From the NCBI RefSeq assembly GCF_005145045.1, contig NZ_CP039691.1:1934001-1998000 (forward strand): a DNA stretch of 64,000 nucleotides, given 5' to 3'. The notes beneath the pieces were generated by a model that was given only the letters and a program-made list of their open reading frames with translations, did no database searches and was not told the origin of the DNA. The translations under genes were made by a program, and so were the position numbers. Of the stretch, positions 46,271-55,736 are shown piece after piece. Numbering within the stretch: position 1 is the first letter of the stretch; every line of letters starts with the position of its first letter. The stretch comes from Agrobacterium larrymoorei (GTDB lineage: Bacteria; Pseudomonadota; Alphaproteobacteria; Rhizobiales; Rhizobiaceae).

Positions 46271-47719
46271 ATGTCGAAACAGGAAACGCCGATAATCATC
46301 TGGTTTCGCAAGGACTTGCGTCTCTCCGACAACCGCGCGCTGGCAGCAGCCAAAGAGCATGGCGGCCCAATCATTCCGGTCTACATCAGAGAAGACAGGC
46401 AGGGCTCGAACGGCCCGCTGGGCGGTGCGCAGGAGTGGTGGCTGCATCATTCGCTGGCGGCGCTGTCGCAAGCATTGGAGAAGGCCGGAAGCCGCCTGAT
46501 TTTGCTCGGCGGAGACGCCGAAAAGACCCTGAAATCACTTATCGCAGATACGGGCGCCACTGCCATTTTCTGGAACCGCCGATACGATCCCGATGGCATG
46601 GAAATCGACAGCGCGCTGAAACAGAAGTTTCGCGATGATGGGCTGGAAGTGGAAAGCTTCGCCGGGCATCTGCTGCATGAACCCTCCAAGGTCAAGACCA
46701 AGACCGGCGGCCCCTACCGTGTCTACACGCCGTTCTGGCGCGCAATCGAAGGCGGCGAGGAACCGCAGGAGCCGACCTCGGCACCGCGCAAACTGCCTGC
46801 GCCTTCCAGCTGGCCGAAATCAGAAAAGCTCGATAGCTGGAAACTTCTGCCGACAAAACCCGACTGGGCAAAGGATTTCTCCGAAATCTGGACGCCCGGC
46901 GAAGCAGGTGCCCATGAAAAGCTGGAGGACTTCATCGATTCCGCCTTGAAGGGTTATGAGAATGGCCGTGATTTTCCGGCCAAGCCCGCAACCTCCATGC
47001 TCTCCCCTCATCTTGCCCAGGGCGAAATCACGCCTGCCCAGCTTTGGCACGCCACAAGGGGTCTCTCGAAGCACATCGCCTCCAACGATATCAGCCGCTT
47101 CCGCAAGGAAATCGTCTGGCGGGAGTTCTGCTACCATCTCCTCTTCCACTTCCCCAAGCTGGACGAGAAGAACTGGAACGACAGTTTCGACGCCTTCGAA
47201 TGGAAGACCGACACGGCCAAATTCAACGCCTGGAAAAAGGGCATGACGGGCTACCCGATCGTGGATGCGGGCATGCGCCAGCTTTGGAAGCACGGCGTCA
47301 TGCATAACCGCGTGCGGATGATCACGGCCTCCTTCCTCATCAAGCATCTGCTGATAGACTGGCGCAAGGGTGAGAAGTGGTTTCGCGATACGCTGGTGGA
47401 TGCGGACCCGGCGTCCAACGCGGGCAACTGGCAGTGGGTGGCCGGTTCGGGTGCCGATGCCTCGCCCTTCTTCCGCATTTTCAACCCCATCATTCAGGGC
47501 GAGAAATTCGATAGTGACGGCGAATATGTGAAAACCTTCGTGCCCGAGCTCGAAAAGCTGGACCGCAAGTTCATCCACAAACCTTTCGATGCCCCGAAGG
47601 ACGTGCTTGCGAAAGCTGGCATCGAACTCGGCAAGACCTATCCGAAGCCGATTGTGGATCATAACGAGGCACGCCAGCGCGCGCTCAGCGCCTATTCGGA
47701 TATCAAGAAGAGTGAATAA
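46271..47719 (+). CDS. phrA: Deoxyribodipyrimidine (CPD) photolyase
   Basis: This light-dependent FAD enzyme splits cyclobutane pyrimidine dimers. The 482-aa protein has an N-terminal photolyase alpha/beta domain (IIIWFRKDLRLSDNRAL). The C-terminal FAD-binding helical domain reads REFCYHLLFHFPKLDEKNWND, YPIVDAGMRQLWKHGVMHNRVRMI, KHLLIDWRKGEKWF and DADPASNAGNWQWVAGSGAD. The length and ASNAGNWQWVAGSG segment fit the CPD class that includes Agrobacterium PhrA; the exact class (I or III) cannot be settled by eye. The start has AGAGG upstream. Confidence 0.93.
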   Translation: MSKQETPIIIWFRKDLRLSDNRALAAAKEHGGPIIPVYIREDRQGSNGPLGGAQEWWLHHSLAALSQALEKAGSRLILLGGDAEKTLKSLIADTGATAIFWNRRYDPDGMEIDSALKQKFRDDGLEVESFAGHLLHEPSKVKTKTGGPYRVYTPFWRAIEGGEEPQEPTSAPRKLPAPSSWPKSEKLDSWKLLPTKPDWAKDFSEIWTPGEAGAHEKLEDFIDSALKGYENGRDFPAKPATSMLSPHLAQGEITPAQLWHATRGLSKHIASNDISRFRKEIVWREFCYHLLFHFPKLDEKNWNDSFDAFEWKTDTAKFNAWKKGMTGYPIVDAGMRQLWKHGVMHNRVRMITASFLIKHLLIDWRKGEKWFRDTLVDADPASNAGNWQWVAGSGADASPFFRIFNPIIQGEKFDSDGEYVKTFVPELEKLDRKFIHKPFDAPKDVLAKAGIELGKTYPKPIVDHNEARQRALSAYSDIKKSE

Positions 47720-47850
47720 AAGGGGGCTGGGCAATATTTTGCGTGGGAACCCTATTCACCAGAAGATAATTTCTTGTCACAACCGCGATAGATAACGACA
47801 TAGGCATCATCGCTGACATCATAATCGCTGACTGGCAAGAAGGCCCGATC

Positions 47851-48888
47851 ATGACCATTCATACCTCTGTGCTAACCGCAATCGGCAACACACCGCTCAT
47901 CCGTCTGAAGGCAGCATCTGAGGCTACGGGCTGCGAAATTCTCGGCAAGGCCGAATTCATGAATCCCGGCCAGTCGGTCAAGGATCGCGCAGCGCTTTAT
48001 ATCATTCGCGATGCGGAACGTCGCGGTCAGCTTCGCCCCGGCGGCACCATTGTCGAAGGCACGGCGGGCAACACCGGCATCGGCCTTTCGCTGGTGGCCA
48101 ATGCGCTGGGTTACAAGACGGTCATCGTCATTCCTGAAACCCAGAGCCAGGAAAAGAAGGATGCGCTGAAGCTTCTCGGCGCGCAGCTTGTCGAGGTTCC
48201 GGCGGCTCCCTATTCCAACCCGAACAACTATGTGAAGGTTTCCGGCAGGCTTGCAAAGCGACTGGCCGAGACGGACCCGAACGGCGCAGTCTGGGCAAAC
48301 CAGTTCGATAATATCGCCAACCGTCAGGCGCATATCGAAACCACGGCACCTGAAATCTGGGACCAGACGGATGGCAAGGTGGATGGCTTCATCTGCGCGG
48401 TCGGCTCCGGTGGCACGCTGGCAGGCGTGGCGGATGGCCTGCGGGATTTCAACCCCGATATCAAGATCGGCATTGCAGATCCTGAAGGTGCTGCCCTTTA
48501 CGAGTTCTACAAAAACGGCGCGTTGAAATCCGAAGGCTCCTCCATCACCGAAGGCATCGGTCAGGGTCGTATCACCGCCAATCTGGAAGGTTTCACGCCG
48601 GATTTCGCCTATCGCATTTCGGACGCGGAAGCCCTTCCGATCCTCTACGATCTGGTGACAAAGGACGGTTTGTGCCTTGGCGGTTCGTCGGGCATTAACA
48701 TTGCCGGTGCAATTCGGCTTGCCCGCGACCTCGGTCCGGGGCATACAATCGTCACCATACTTTGCGACTACGGTAACCGTTACCAGTCCAAGCTCTTCAA
48801 CCCGGATTTCCTGCGGTCCAAGGGTCTTCCCCTTCCCACATGGTTGACGGAAAAGAGGGAGGTTTCGGTTCCGTACGAAACCGTCTGA
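47851..48888 (+). CDS. cysK: Cysteine synthase
   Basis: This PLP enzyme of the O-acetylserine sulfhydrylase family has 345 aa. The PLP lysine is in NPGQSVKDRAALYII, the cofactor phosphate loop in EGTAGNTGIGLSLVA, and the late motif in GGSSGINIAGAIRLA. GSGGTLAGVADGL is present. A C-terminal extension of about 30 residues is longer than E. coli CysK. It leads a run with the AlaX-like and sulfurtransferase genes, all linked to sulfur or cysteine-related amino acid metabolism. A cystathionine-beta-synthase-like activity cannot be excluded. Confidence 0.92.
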   Translation: MTIHTSVLTAIGNTPLIRLKAASEATGCEILGKAEFMNPGQSVKDRAALYIIRDAERRGQLRPGGTIVEGTAGNTGIGLSLVANALGYKTVIVIPETQSQEKKDALKLLGAQLVEVPAAPYSNPNNYVKVSGRLAKRLAETDPNGAVWANQFDNIANRQAHIETTAPEIWDQTDGKVDGFICAVGSGGTLAGVADGLRDFNPDIKIGIADPEGAALYEFYKNGALKSEGSSITEGIGQGRITANLEGFTPDFAYRISDAEALPILYDLVTKDGLCLGGSSGINIAGAIRLARDLGPGHTIVTILCDYGNRYQSKLFNPDFLRSKGLPLPTWLTEKREVSVPYETV

Positions 48889-48900
48889 GGTCAATGCCCA

Positions 48901-49638
48901 ATGCCTGTGAATGCCCTGTTTCGTGATGACTTTTATCTTTCAACTTGCGAAGCGGTGGTCACGGCAGTCCACGAAGATGGCGGCATAGAACTGGATCGGA
49001 CCTGTTTCTATGCCACATCCGGCGGCCAGCCGGGCGATACGGGTTTTCTTGAGCGCGCCGATGGCTCGAAGATCGAGCTTGGCGTAACCAAGAATGGCGC
49101 AGATAAGAGCGTCATCATCCACGTTCCGCTGGAAGGCCAGCCTTCGCCGCAAGTCGGCGAAAAGCTGACGGCGCACATCGACTGGTCGCGCCGTCACAAG
49201 CTCATGCGCATGCACACGGCCTGCCACCTTCTTTCCGTTCTTTGCCCTTGGCCGGTCACTGGCGCTGCGGTGGGTGAAGAGGAATCGCGCATTGATTTCG
49301 ACATGTCGGAAACCATCGACAAGGATGAGATCACCGCGAAGCTTGCAGAGCTCGTGGCGCAGAACCACCCGGTTTACGTGCAGTGGATTACCGACGAGGA
49401 ACTGGCAGCCAATCCGGAGCTCGTCAAATCGAAGAATGTCCGCCCGCCTGTGGGCATGGGCCGCGTCAGCCTCGTCTGCATTGGCGAGAATTCTTCGGTT
49501 GACAGCCAGCCCTGTGGGGGCACTCATGTCTTGAAGACTGAGGAAATCGGCGAAATCTACATCGCCAAGATCGAAAAGAAGGGCAAGGAAAACCGTCGTT
49601 TCCGTATCCGCTTCGGCAAGCCCGCCGACGCTGCCTGA
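48901..49638 (+). CDS. Alanyl-tRNA editing protein (AlaX-like)
   Basis: This free-standing AlaRS editing-domain protein of 245 aa hydrolyses mischarged Ser- or Gly-tRNA-Ala. The zinc ligands are MHTACHLLS (HxxxH) and the late Cys-x3-His in PCGGTHVLK. The N-terminal glycine-rich barrel ATSGGQPGDTGFL marks the AlaX-M type. It starts 12 bp after cysK and is probably co-transcribed with it. A link between cysteine synthesis and tRNA quality control is plausible but inferred. Confidence 0.92.
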   Translation: MPVNALFRDDFYLSTCEAVVTAVHEDGGIELDRTCFYATSGGQPGDTGFLERADGSKIELGVTKNGADKSVIIHVPLEGQPSPQVGEKLTAHIDWSRRHKLMRMHTACHLLSVLCPWPVTGAAVGEEESRIDFDMSETIDKDEITAKLAELVAQNHPVYVQWITDEELAANPELVKSKNVRPPVGMGRVSLVCIGENSSVDSQPCGGTHVLKTEEIGEIYIAKIEKKGKENRRFRIRFGKPADAA

Positions 49639-49668
49639 TTAAGTCGTCCTATTTCTGGGAGAAACACC

Positions 49669-51090
49669 GTGAGCACCGATAAAAGCCGTTTCGTCGTCTC
49701 GGCGGATTGGGTCGAGCAGCAGCTTGGCACACCCCATTTCCGCGTTGTGGATGCCTCCTGGTATTTGCCCGCCCATAAGCGTGACGGTAAACAGGAATAT
49801 GCCGCCGGTCACATTCCCGGCGCCGTCTTCTTCGATCAGGATGTGATTGCCGATCACGATACCGGCCTGCCGCACTCCCTGCCCTCGCCCGAATTTTTCG
49901 CCGAAGCCGTCGGCCAGCTCGGCATCGAAGAGACCGATACGATCGTCGTTTATGACGGCCCCGGCTTCTTCTCAGCGCCGCGCGTCTGGTGGATGCTGCG
50001 CGTCATGGGGGCCGAGAAGGTTTATGTGCTGGATGGCGGCCTCGATGGCTGGAAGGCCGCTGGCAAACCGCTCGAGACGGAAGCACCGCAGGTGGAACCC
50101 GCCACCTTCCACGCCGATTTCAACGCCCGCCGCGTCACATCCTTCTCCGATATGCGCGCCGTGGTCGATGCCGGGCAGAAGCAGATTGCCGATGCCCGCG
50201 GTGCCGGTCGCTTTACCGGTGACGAGGCCGAGCCGCGTGCCGGTATGCGCTCCGGCCATATGCCCGGCGCACGCAACCTGCCCGCCACCGCCTTTTCCGA
50301 AAACGGCCATTTCAAGGATCTCCCGGCCATCCGCAAGATGATTGCGGAAGCGGGTATCGATCTTTCCCAGCCAGTCGTCACCAGCTGCGGCTCCGGCGTC
50401 ACCGCCGCCGTCATCACACTCGCCCTGGAATCGCTCGGCCATTCCGACAATTCGCTGTATGACGGCTCATGGTCCGAATGGGGTTCCAAGCAGGAAACAC
50501 CCGTCGTTACCGGCCCCGCAGAGCCCCTGCCCGTCCGCCCGCATGGCCCGCTAAAGGCTCATGTCACCCAACTGGAAATGACCTCCGCACCGAAGGTCAG
50601 CTTGCCCGTGCCAGTCAATATCCAGACCGCGATCATGCGCACGACGAACATACCGCTGCATTTCTATCGCTACCTCTACTGGCGCGTCGGCAAGCGCTGG
50701 CACTGGCAGAAGCGCATGCGCATGAGCGACGCCGAGCTTTCTGCCGTACTGCACGACCCGAAAAACTGCGTCACCGTGCTTTACCTCAACGGCTCACCCG
50801 CAGGCTTCTTCGAATTCAACAAGGGCAGCGACGACGTCACCGAGCTTTCCTATTTCGGCCTGATGGAAGAAGCCATCGGCGCTGGCGTGGGCAAATGGTT
50901 CCTGCTGCAGGCGCTGTATTCCGTCTGGCAGGACAACCCCAAAAAAGTCACCGTCTCCACCAACACGCTGGACCACCCCCGCGCCCTCCAGCTCTACCAA
51001 ATGATGGGCTTCTCCCCCGTCAGCACCTATGAGGCCTGGGTGGAACCATTGACGGATAGCGAGTATCTGGAGATTTCACGGCGGGGGTGA
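49669..51090 (+). CDS. sseA: 3-mercaptopyruvate sulfurtransferase fused to a GNAT acetyltransferase
   Basis: This is a 473-aa fusion. Residues 1 to about 280 are a two-rhodanese-domain sulfurtransferase with active-site Cys240 in TSCGSGVTAA, the CGSGVT loop typical of 3-mercaptopyruvate enzymes. After a Pro-rich linker (about 283-300), residues 304-473 form a GNAT domain with IPLHFYRYLYWRVGKRWHW, GLMEEAIGAGVGKWFLLQAL (acetyl-CoA loop) and LDHPRALQLYQMMGF. An in-frame ATG (50578, residue 304) could allow separate translation of the GNAT part. The GTG start follows GGGAGAAA. It is third in the cysK run. Confidence 0.85.
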   Translation: MSTDKSRFVVSADWVEQQLGTPHFRVVDASWYLPAHKRDGKQEYAAGHIPGAVFFDQDVIADHDTGLPHSLPSPEFFAEAVGQLGIEETDTIVVYDGPGFFSAPRVWWMLRVMGAEKVYVLDGGLDGWKAAGKPLETEAPQVEPATFHADFNARRVTSFSDMRAVVDAGQKQIADARGAGRFTGDEAEPRAGMRSGHMPGARNLPATAFSENGHFKDLPAIRKMIAEAGIDLSQPVVTSCGSGVTAAVITLALESLGHSDNSLYDGSWSEWGSKQETPVVTGPAEPLPVRPHGPLKAHVTQLEMTSAPKVSLPVPVNIQTAIMRTTNIPLHFYRYLYWRVGKRWHWQKRMRMSDAELSAVLHDPKNCVTVLYLNGSPAGFFEFNKGSDDVTELSYFGLMEEAIGAGVGKWFLLQALYSVWQDNPKKVTVSTNTLDHPRALQLYQMMGFSPVSTYEAWVEPLTDSEYLEISRRG

Positions 51091-51210
51091 GATGTGGGTC
51101 ACCGTCGAGCAAAAAGTCAGAGAGCTGCAGCCGGAGCTAGCGCGAATAAGCATCAGCGAACGCAATCGAAACCGACTATGAAGCTTTAGAGAGCATTAAA
51201 GAGACGAGCC

Positions 51211-51354
51211 ATGCGTAGATTTTTCGAATGGTATATTGCCGCGCTGAGAAAAACGCTTCCTCATGATCTCTTGATATTGAAAATCGCTTTGGGTCTTTTT
51301 TTGCTTCTCGTCATTCTTGCGACAGTGGATGAGTTCGTTTTAGGGCGAGATTGA
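51211..51354 (+). CDS. Small single-span membrane protein (47 aa)
   Basis: The frame starts MRRFFEWYIAALRKTLPHDL. A hydrophobic span (LLILKIALGLFLLLVILATV, about residues 20-39) is followed by a short acidic tail. AAAGAGACGAGCC precedes the ATG. Basic residues before the span and acidic ones after predict a cytoplasmic N-terminus. It is not recognised as a family member and the site is only moderately good. Confidence 0.5.
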   Translation: MRRFFEWYIAALRKTLPHDLLILKIALGLFLLLVILATVDEFVLGRD

Positions 51355-51376
51355 GCTCCGCCCTTCTGGGCTGAAT

Positions 51377-52021
51377 TTACCCCCGCCCAATCACCAAATG
51401 CACCGCATTCTCCCCACGCACCGTCTCCCGACACCGATACCCAAGCTCCGGCAAATCCAGCCCATCGAACAAATTCTCACCCTTGCCCAACAGCACCGGG
51501 CTCTGCGCCAGATGCAGCTCATCGATCAGTTGCGCCTGCAAATATTGTCGGATCACCGAGACGCCACCGCCCAGCCGCACATCCCTTTCCCCGGCCACGG
51601 CCTTTGCCGCATCCAGCGCTTCCTCGATGCCGCCGGTGATGAAGTGGAATGTCGTTCCGCCCTTCATATCGAAGGAGGCGCGCGGGTGGTTGGTCAGCAC
51701 GAAAACGGGAACGTGGTACGGCGGCTCGTCGCCCCACCAGCCTTTCCACTCCTCATCCGGCCACTCTCCGCGCACCGGGCCGAACATGTTGCGACCCAGA
51801 ATCCAGGCGCCTAGGTTCTCAAAGCCTTTGGAAGCGAAGCTTTCGTCCACGCCGGTCGATCCGCCATCCTGACCGAACATTTTGCGGAAGGTGCGCGTTT
51901 CGAACGCCCACTGGTGCAGCGTCTTGCCATTCACGCCAAGCGGGTTCTCAAGACTCTGGTCCGGGCCAGCGCCATATCCATCCAGTGAAATCGAAAAACT
52001 GCGAACAACGAGCCGCGACAT
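51377..52021 (-). CDS. RibD C-terminal/dihydrofolate reductase-like protein
   Basis: This 214-aa protein has the RibD_C/DHFR-like fold (PF01872). Features are SRLVVRSFSISLDGYGAGPD, ILGRNMFGPVRGEW, and the NADPH-binding LGGGVSVIRQYLQAQLIDEL with SPVLLGKGENLF at the end. Family members reduce diverse substrates, and it is not the true folate enzyme or RibD. GAGGAGGC precedes the ATG at 52021. It is upstream of no obvious partner; the DUF4344 gene lies 48 bp upstream on the same strand. Confidence 0.87.
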   Translation of the reverse strand: MSRLVVRSFSISLDGYGAGPDQSLENPLGVNGKTLHQWAFETRTFRKMFGQDGGSTGVDESFASKGFENLGAWILGRNMFGPVRGEWPDEEWKGWWGDEPPYHVPVFVLTNHPRASFDMKGGTTFHFITGGIEEALDAAKAVAGERDVRLGGGVSVIRQYLQAQLIDELHLAQSPVLLGKGENLFDGLDLPELGYRCRETVRGENAVHLVIGRG

Positions 52022-52069
52022 AAAAAGCCTCCTCATCTTGTAAGAGAAAGCTATCAGAGTTTGCGGCGC

Positions 52070-52954
52070 TTACAATTCCTGACCGAGATTGACGGCTGTC
52101 GGAATTTCCTTTGCAGGCTCGCTTTCCTTCTCGCTGCCGCCGCCCAGAAGATGCGCGGCAATCAGCTCGCCATGAAATTTCGCAAGCTCATAGCAATAGG
52201 TGATTTCGCGTTTTTCCGCAGACCAGTATGCATCCGGCCTACCGCAGCTGCGTGCCGTCAGCTTCACCTCGCCCTTCAGGCCATAGGCGCTAAAGCCGCG
52301 GGCGATCAGGTCGAGAACCTTGGATTCCTTTACCATCGTTGCATAGATGTCGAGGAAGGGATCGCGCGCAGGCTCGTAATTGGTGATGAATTTTGTGGTG
52401 CCGGGCGTCTTCACATGCGGCTTCAGAACCTCATTCCACCGCGCAACAGCCTGCGGATAGGCGGTTTCGCAGGACTTCCAGTCGGCCTTGGGCAGCCCCA
52501 TCATCTCCGCCAGATCGCCATAGCCTTCCGCATCCTTGCCAACCATCAGGCAGGCCATCTGCCTGTCACGCTCGGTATTGGGCACCAGCACGGAGTGAAG
52601 CGGCGCATTATGGTCCGGCAGTTGATCCGCCCCGCGTGCCAGATACCAGCTGTCCGTAGCGTTCACGATTGCCGTGTCCAGCCACTCCTCATTGGCTTCC
52701 AGCATCATGGTTGCCGCAAGCTCATCCGCAGAATCCTTGCCGCCATCAGAAGCTGGCAGCGAAAAGTCGGAAATCAGCATCTGCGCTGCTTCGTGATAAA
52801 CGCCGAAAATGGCGTTGCCGATGACGAAATTCACAGTCTGCTGCAATTGCTCGTCGGAAAGATCATCCAGCGCCGGGGCAACTTGCGCATGCGCAGCAGG
52901 TGAAACGAGAGATAGAACGGCGACCGGTAAAACGGTCCAAAACCTGCGCAGCAT
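52070..52954 (-). CDS. DUF4344-type exported protein with altered metal motif
   Basis: This 294-aa protein has a signal peptide (MLRRFWTVLPVAVLSLVSPA, then AHA-Q). It matches the DUF4344 putative metallopeptidase family in overall layout, with conserved cysteines (about 134, 162 and 237) and ANEEWLDTAIVNATDSWYLA. The expected HExxH metal motif reads HEAAQ at 54-58, so the second zinc-binding His is Gln. It may be inactive or bind metal differently. It may share an operon with the reductase gene downstream. Confidence 0.72.
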   Translation of the reverse strand: MLRRFWTVLPVAVLSLVSPAAHAQVAPALDDLSDEQLQQTVNFVIGNAIFGVYHEAAQMLISDFSLPASDGGKDSADELAATMMLEANEEWLDTAIVNATDSWYLARGADQLPDHNAPLHSVLVPNTERDRQMACLMVGKDAEGYGDLAEMMGLPKADWKSCETAYPQAVARWNEVLKPHVKTPGTTKFITNYEPARDPFLDIYATMVKESKVLDLIARGFSAYGLKGEVKLTARSCGRPDAYWSAEKREITYCYELAKFHGELIAAHLLGGGSEKESEPAKEIPTAVNLGQEL

Positions 52955-53243
52955 TTACGTCAACTTTCCAGAACGAGACGCAAGATTGATTGCTAAAGTA
53001 AACGGCACAAGCAATGGGCTGGTTGCCTCGTCATATAAGAAACGCGTGGAAAGAGACGCGTTTCACAGCCATAGCGGCAAAGAAGCAACGCAAATAAGGC
53101 AGCGCTCCGAACCGAGCGCATCCGTATCATTCCGGTATTGAAGCGGAACCGTTCTGAAACACCCCGCTTCAATTTTAAGCAATATCCTAAGCCGCTCTCA
53201 ACCTCCGCCTGCCATGATGGGTCCAAACAAAATGGAGGCATCC

Positions 53244-53579
53244 GTGACAGGAAACATGACGATGAGCAATCGCGGCGCAGGCCGCAGCAAGACGCGCATT
53301 TATGGAAAGGTTCAGTATTTCAGCCAGTCTGTCCAAGGCCGCGTCGTAGACCTTTCCGCAACCGGCATGGCGCTGGAGATGGACGGCCCCTTCGCCGCCG
53401 CAAAGGGCAGCCGCGTGAAAGTACAGAGCGAGGATCTGGGCTTCATCGAAGGCACGGTGCAATGGCAACACGCCAACCGGCTCGGCCTCAGCCTGCAGCT
53501 TTCCACCAACACGCTCGCTCAGCTTTCATCCTATTTCCGATTCTTCCATGAGGAGGTGAAGCCCACACTGGCGGGCTAA
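53244..53579 (+). CDS. PilZ-domain protein
   Basis: This single PilZ domain (111 aa) is a c-di-GMP receptor candidate. The two ligand motifs are present in relaxed form: the Arg-rich start (RGAGRSKTRIYGKV) and VDLSATGMALEM, matching D/NxSxxG. The strand sequence GFIEGTVQWQHANRLGLSLQ completes the barrel. The GTG at 53244 follows GGAGG; upstream ATG codons at 53214/53229 lack a site. The diguanylate cyclase at 13 kb is the nearest c-di-GMP gene in the window. Confidence 0.82.
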   Translation: MTGNMTMSNRGAGRSKTRIYGKVQYFSQSVQGRVVDLSATGMALEMDGPFAAAKGSRVKVQSEDLGFIEGTVQWQHANRLGLSLQLSTNTLAQLSSYFRFFHEEVKPTLAG

Positions 53580-53731
53580 CCTGGACACGATAGCCGCGCA
53601 GAATTTTTATCGTCCGGTTCAAAAAAGCGGGACAAGTCAGACGGCTGTCATTTTGGTGATGGACTCCTCTGCAATTCATTCTACCCTGCCCAGCGTCTTT
53701 ACGGGCAGTTGAATTCATTCGGGGAGTTTCC

Positions 53732-55720
53732 ATGTCTTCGCTTATCGGCCTTCACCCAATCACGCGTCGTTCTCTTCTTAGTGGCTTCGCAGCCACCTCC
53801 GCGCTGGTCATGCTGCATCCATTTGCTGCGCGCGCTCAAGGCAACCAGGCGCATCTGCGCATCATGGAAACCACGGATATTCACGTCCACGTCTTCCCTT
53901 ACGATTATTACGCCGACAAGCCGAACGACACGCTGGGTCTTGCCCGCACCGCGTCCATCATCGACAGCATCCGTGCCGAAGCCGGAAACTCCATGCTGGT
54001 AGACAATGGCGATTTCCTTCAGGGCAACCCGCTGGGGGATTACATCGCCTATGAGCGCGGCATGAAGGCGGGCGACAAGCACCCGGTCATCAATGCCATG
54101 AACGTGCTGGGTTACGATTGCGGCACGCTCGGCAATCACGAGTTCAATTACGGGCTCGATTTCATGTTCAACACGCTGGGCGGCGCGAATTTCCCTTACG
54201 TCTGCGCCAACCTGACCAAGGGCGAACTCGCGTCCGATCCGAAGAAGGACGATCTCTTCTTCAAGCCCTACGTGATCCTGGACAAGCAGATCAAGGACGG
54301 CTCTGGCGCCAGCAGCCCGATCAAGATCGGCATCATAGGCTTCGTCCCGCCGCAGATCATGATGTGGGATGCCAAGAACCTCGAAGGCAAGGCCCAGACG
54401 CGCGATATAGTCGATGCCGCCAAGGCCTGGGTGCCGATCATCAAGGAACAGGGCGCGGATATCATCATTGCGCTGTCCCACTCCGGCATCGATGGCAAGG
54501 GCCAGAGCGACCGCATGGAAAACGCCTCGCTTTATCTGGCAGGCGTCGAAGGCATCGACGCCGTCTTCACCGGCCACCAGCATCTGGTCTTCCCCGGCCC
54601 GAAAACCTGGGATGGCATAGAAGGTGCGGATCCCGTCAAGGGCACGCTGATGGGCAAGCCCGCCGTCATGGCCGGTTTCTGGGGCTCACATATGGGCCTC
54701 ATCGATCTGCTGCTCGAAAAGGACGGCAAGAGCTGGAAGATCGTGGACTTCACCACCGAAGCCCGCCCCATCTACCACCGAGACGACAACAAGAAGATCG
54801 TTGCCGATGTGAAGGACAAGCCGGAAGTCATCGCCGCCGCAAAGACGGATCACGAGGCAGCGCTGGCCTATGTCCGCCGCCCCGTCGGCAAGACCTCCGC
54901 GCCGCTCTACTCCTATTTCGCACTGGTCGCGGATGACCCCTCCGTCCAGATCGTGTCCAACGCGCAGACCTGGTACATCAAGGATATGCTGAAGGACGGC
55001 CAGTATAAGGACTTGCCCGTTCTTTCCGCAGCAGCCCCCTTCAAGGCCGGCGGTCGCGGCGGTGCGGATTACTACACCGATGTCCCCGCCGGTGACATTG
55101 CCATCAAGAATGTCGCGGACCTCTATCTCTATCCAAACACCGTGCAGGCCGTTCTTATCAACGGCGCGCAGGTTAAGGACTGGCTGGAAATGTCGGCAGG
55201 CATGTTCAACACGGTCAAGGCCGGTTCAAAGGACGCGCCGCTGCTCAACAACGACTTCCCGTCCTATAATTACGATGTCATCGATGGCGTGACCTACCAG
55301 ATCGACGTCTCGCAACCGGCGAAGTTCGATAAGGACGGCAAGGCGGTGAACCCGAACAGCAACCGCATCGTCAACCTGCAATTCCAGGGCAAGCCGATCG
55401 ATCCGGAACAGAAATTCGTTGTCGCGACGAACAATTACCGCGCCAGCGGCGGTGGCAAGTTCCCCGCCATCGGCTCCGACAAAATCATCTTCGTCGCCCC
55501 AGATACCAACCGCGACGTCATCGTCCGCTACATCATCGATCAGGGCACCATCAACCCCTCCGCCGACGACAACTGGTCCTTCGCCCGGGTGGCAGACACA
55601 ACAGCCATCTTCGAAACCGGCCCCAAAGGCCGCCAGTATGCGAAGGATGTCAAAGGCGCAAAAATCGAAGAAGCCGGCGACGGCGCAGAAGGTTTCGCAA
55701 AGTTCCGGTTGATTTTGTGA
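53732..55720 (+). CDS. cpdB: 2',3'-cyclic-nucleotide 2'-phosphodiesterase / 3'-nucleotidase
   Basis: This periplasmic bifunctional enzyme of 662 aa recovers nucleosides and phosphate from cyclic nucleotides. A Tat signal is suggested by TRRSLLSGFA (11-20). The metallophosphoesterase domain has METTDIHVHVFPYDYY, LVDNGDFLQGNPLGD, TLGNHEFNYGLDF and FTGHQHL, the dinuclear metal ligands. The C-terminal 5'-nucleotidase domain has FVVATNNYRASGGGKFP near residue 560. GGGGAG precedes the ATG. It is a single-gene unit followed by palindromic repeats. Confidence 0.95.
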   Translation: MSSLIGLHPITRRSLLSGFAATSALVMLHPFAARAQGNQAHLRIMETTDIHVHVFPYDYYADKPNDTLGLARTASIIDSIRAEAGNSMLVDNGDFLQGNPLGDYIAYERGMKAGDKHPVINAMNVLGYDCGTLGNHEFNYGLDFMFNTLGGANFPYVCANLTKGELASDPKKDDLFFKPYVILDKQIKDGSGASSPIKIGIIGFVPPQIMMWDAKNLEGKAQTRDIVDAAKAWVPIIKEQGADIIIALSHSGIDGKGQSDRMENASLYLAGVEGIDAVFTGHQHLVFPGPKTWDGIEGADPVKGTLMGKPAVMAGFWGSHMGLIDLLLEKDGKSWKIVDFTTEARPIYHRDDNKKIVADVKDKPEVIAAAKTDHEAALAYVRRPVGKTSAPLYSYFALVADDPSVQIVSNAQTWYIKDMLKDGQYKDLPVLSAAAPFKAGGRGGADYYTDVPAGDIAIKNVADLYLYPNTVQAVLINGAQVKDWLEMSAGMFNTVKAGSKDAPLLNNDFPSYNYDVIDGVTYQIDVSQPAKFDKDGKAVNPNSNRIVNLQFQGKPIDPEQKFVVATNNYRASGGGKFPAIGSDKIIFVAPDTNRDVIVRYIIDQGTINPSADDNWSFARVADTTAIFETGPKGRQYAKDVKGAKIEEAGDGAEGFAKFRLIL

Positions 55721-55736
55721 CGTTTCCGGCAAAACC

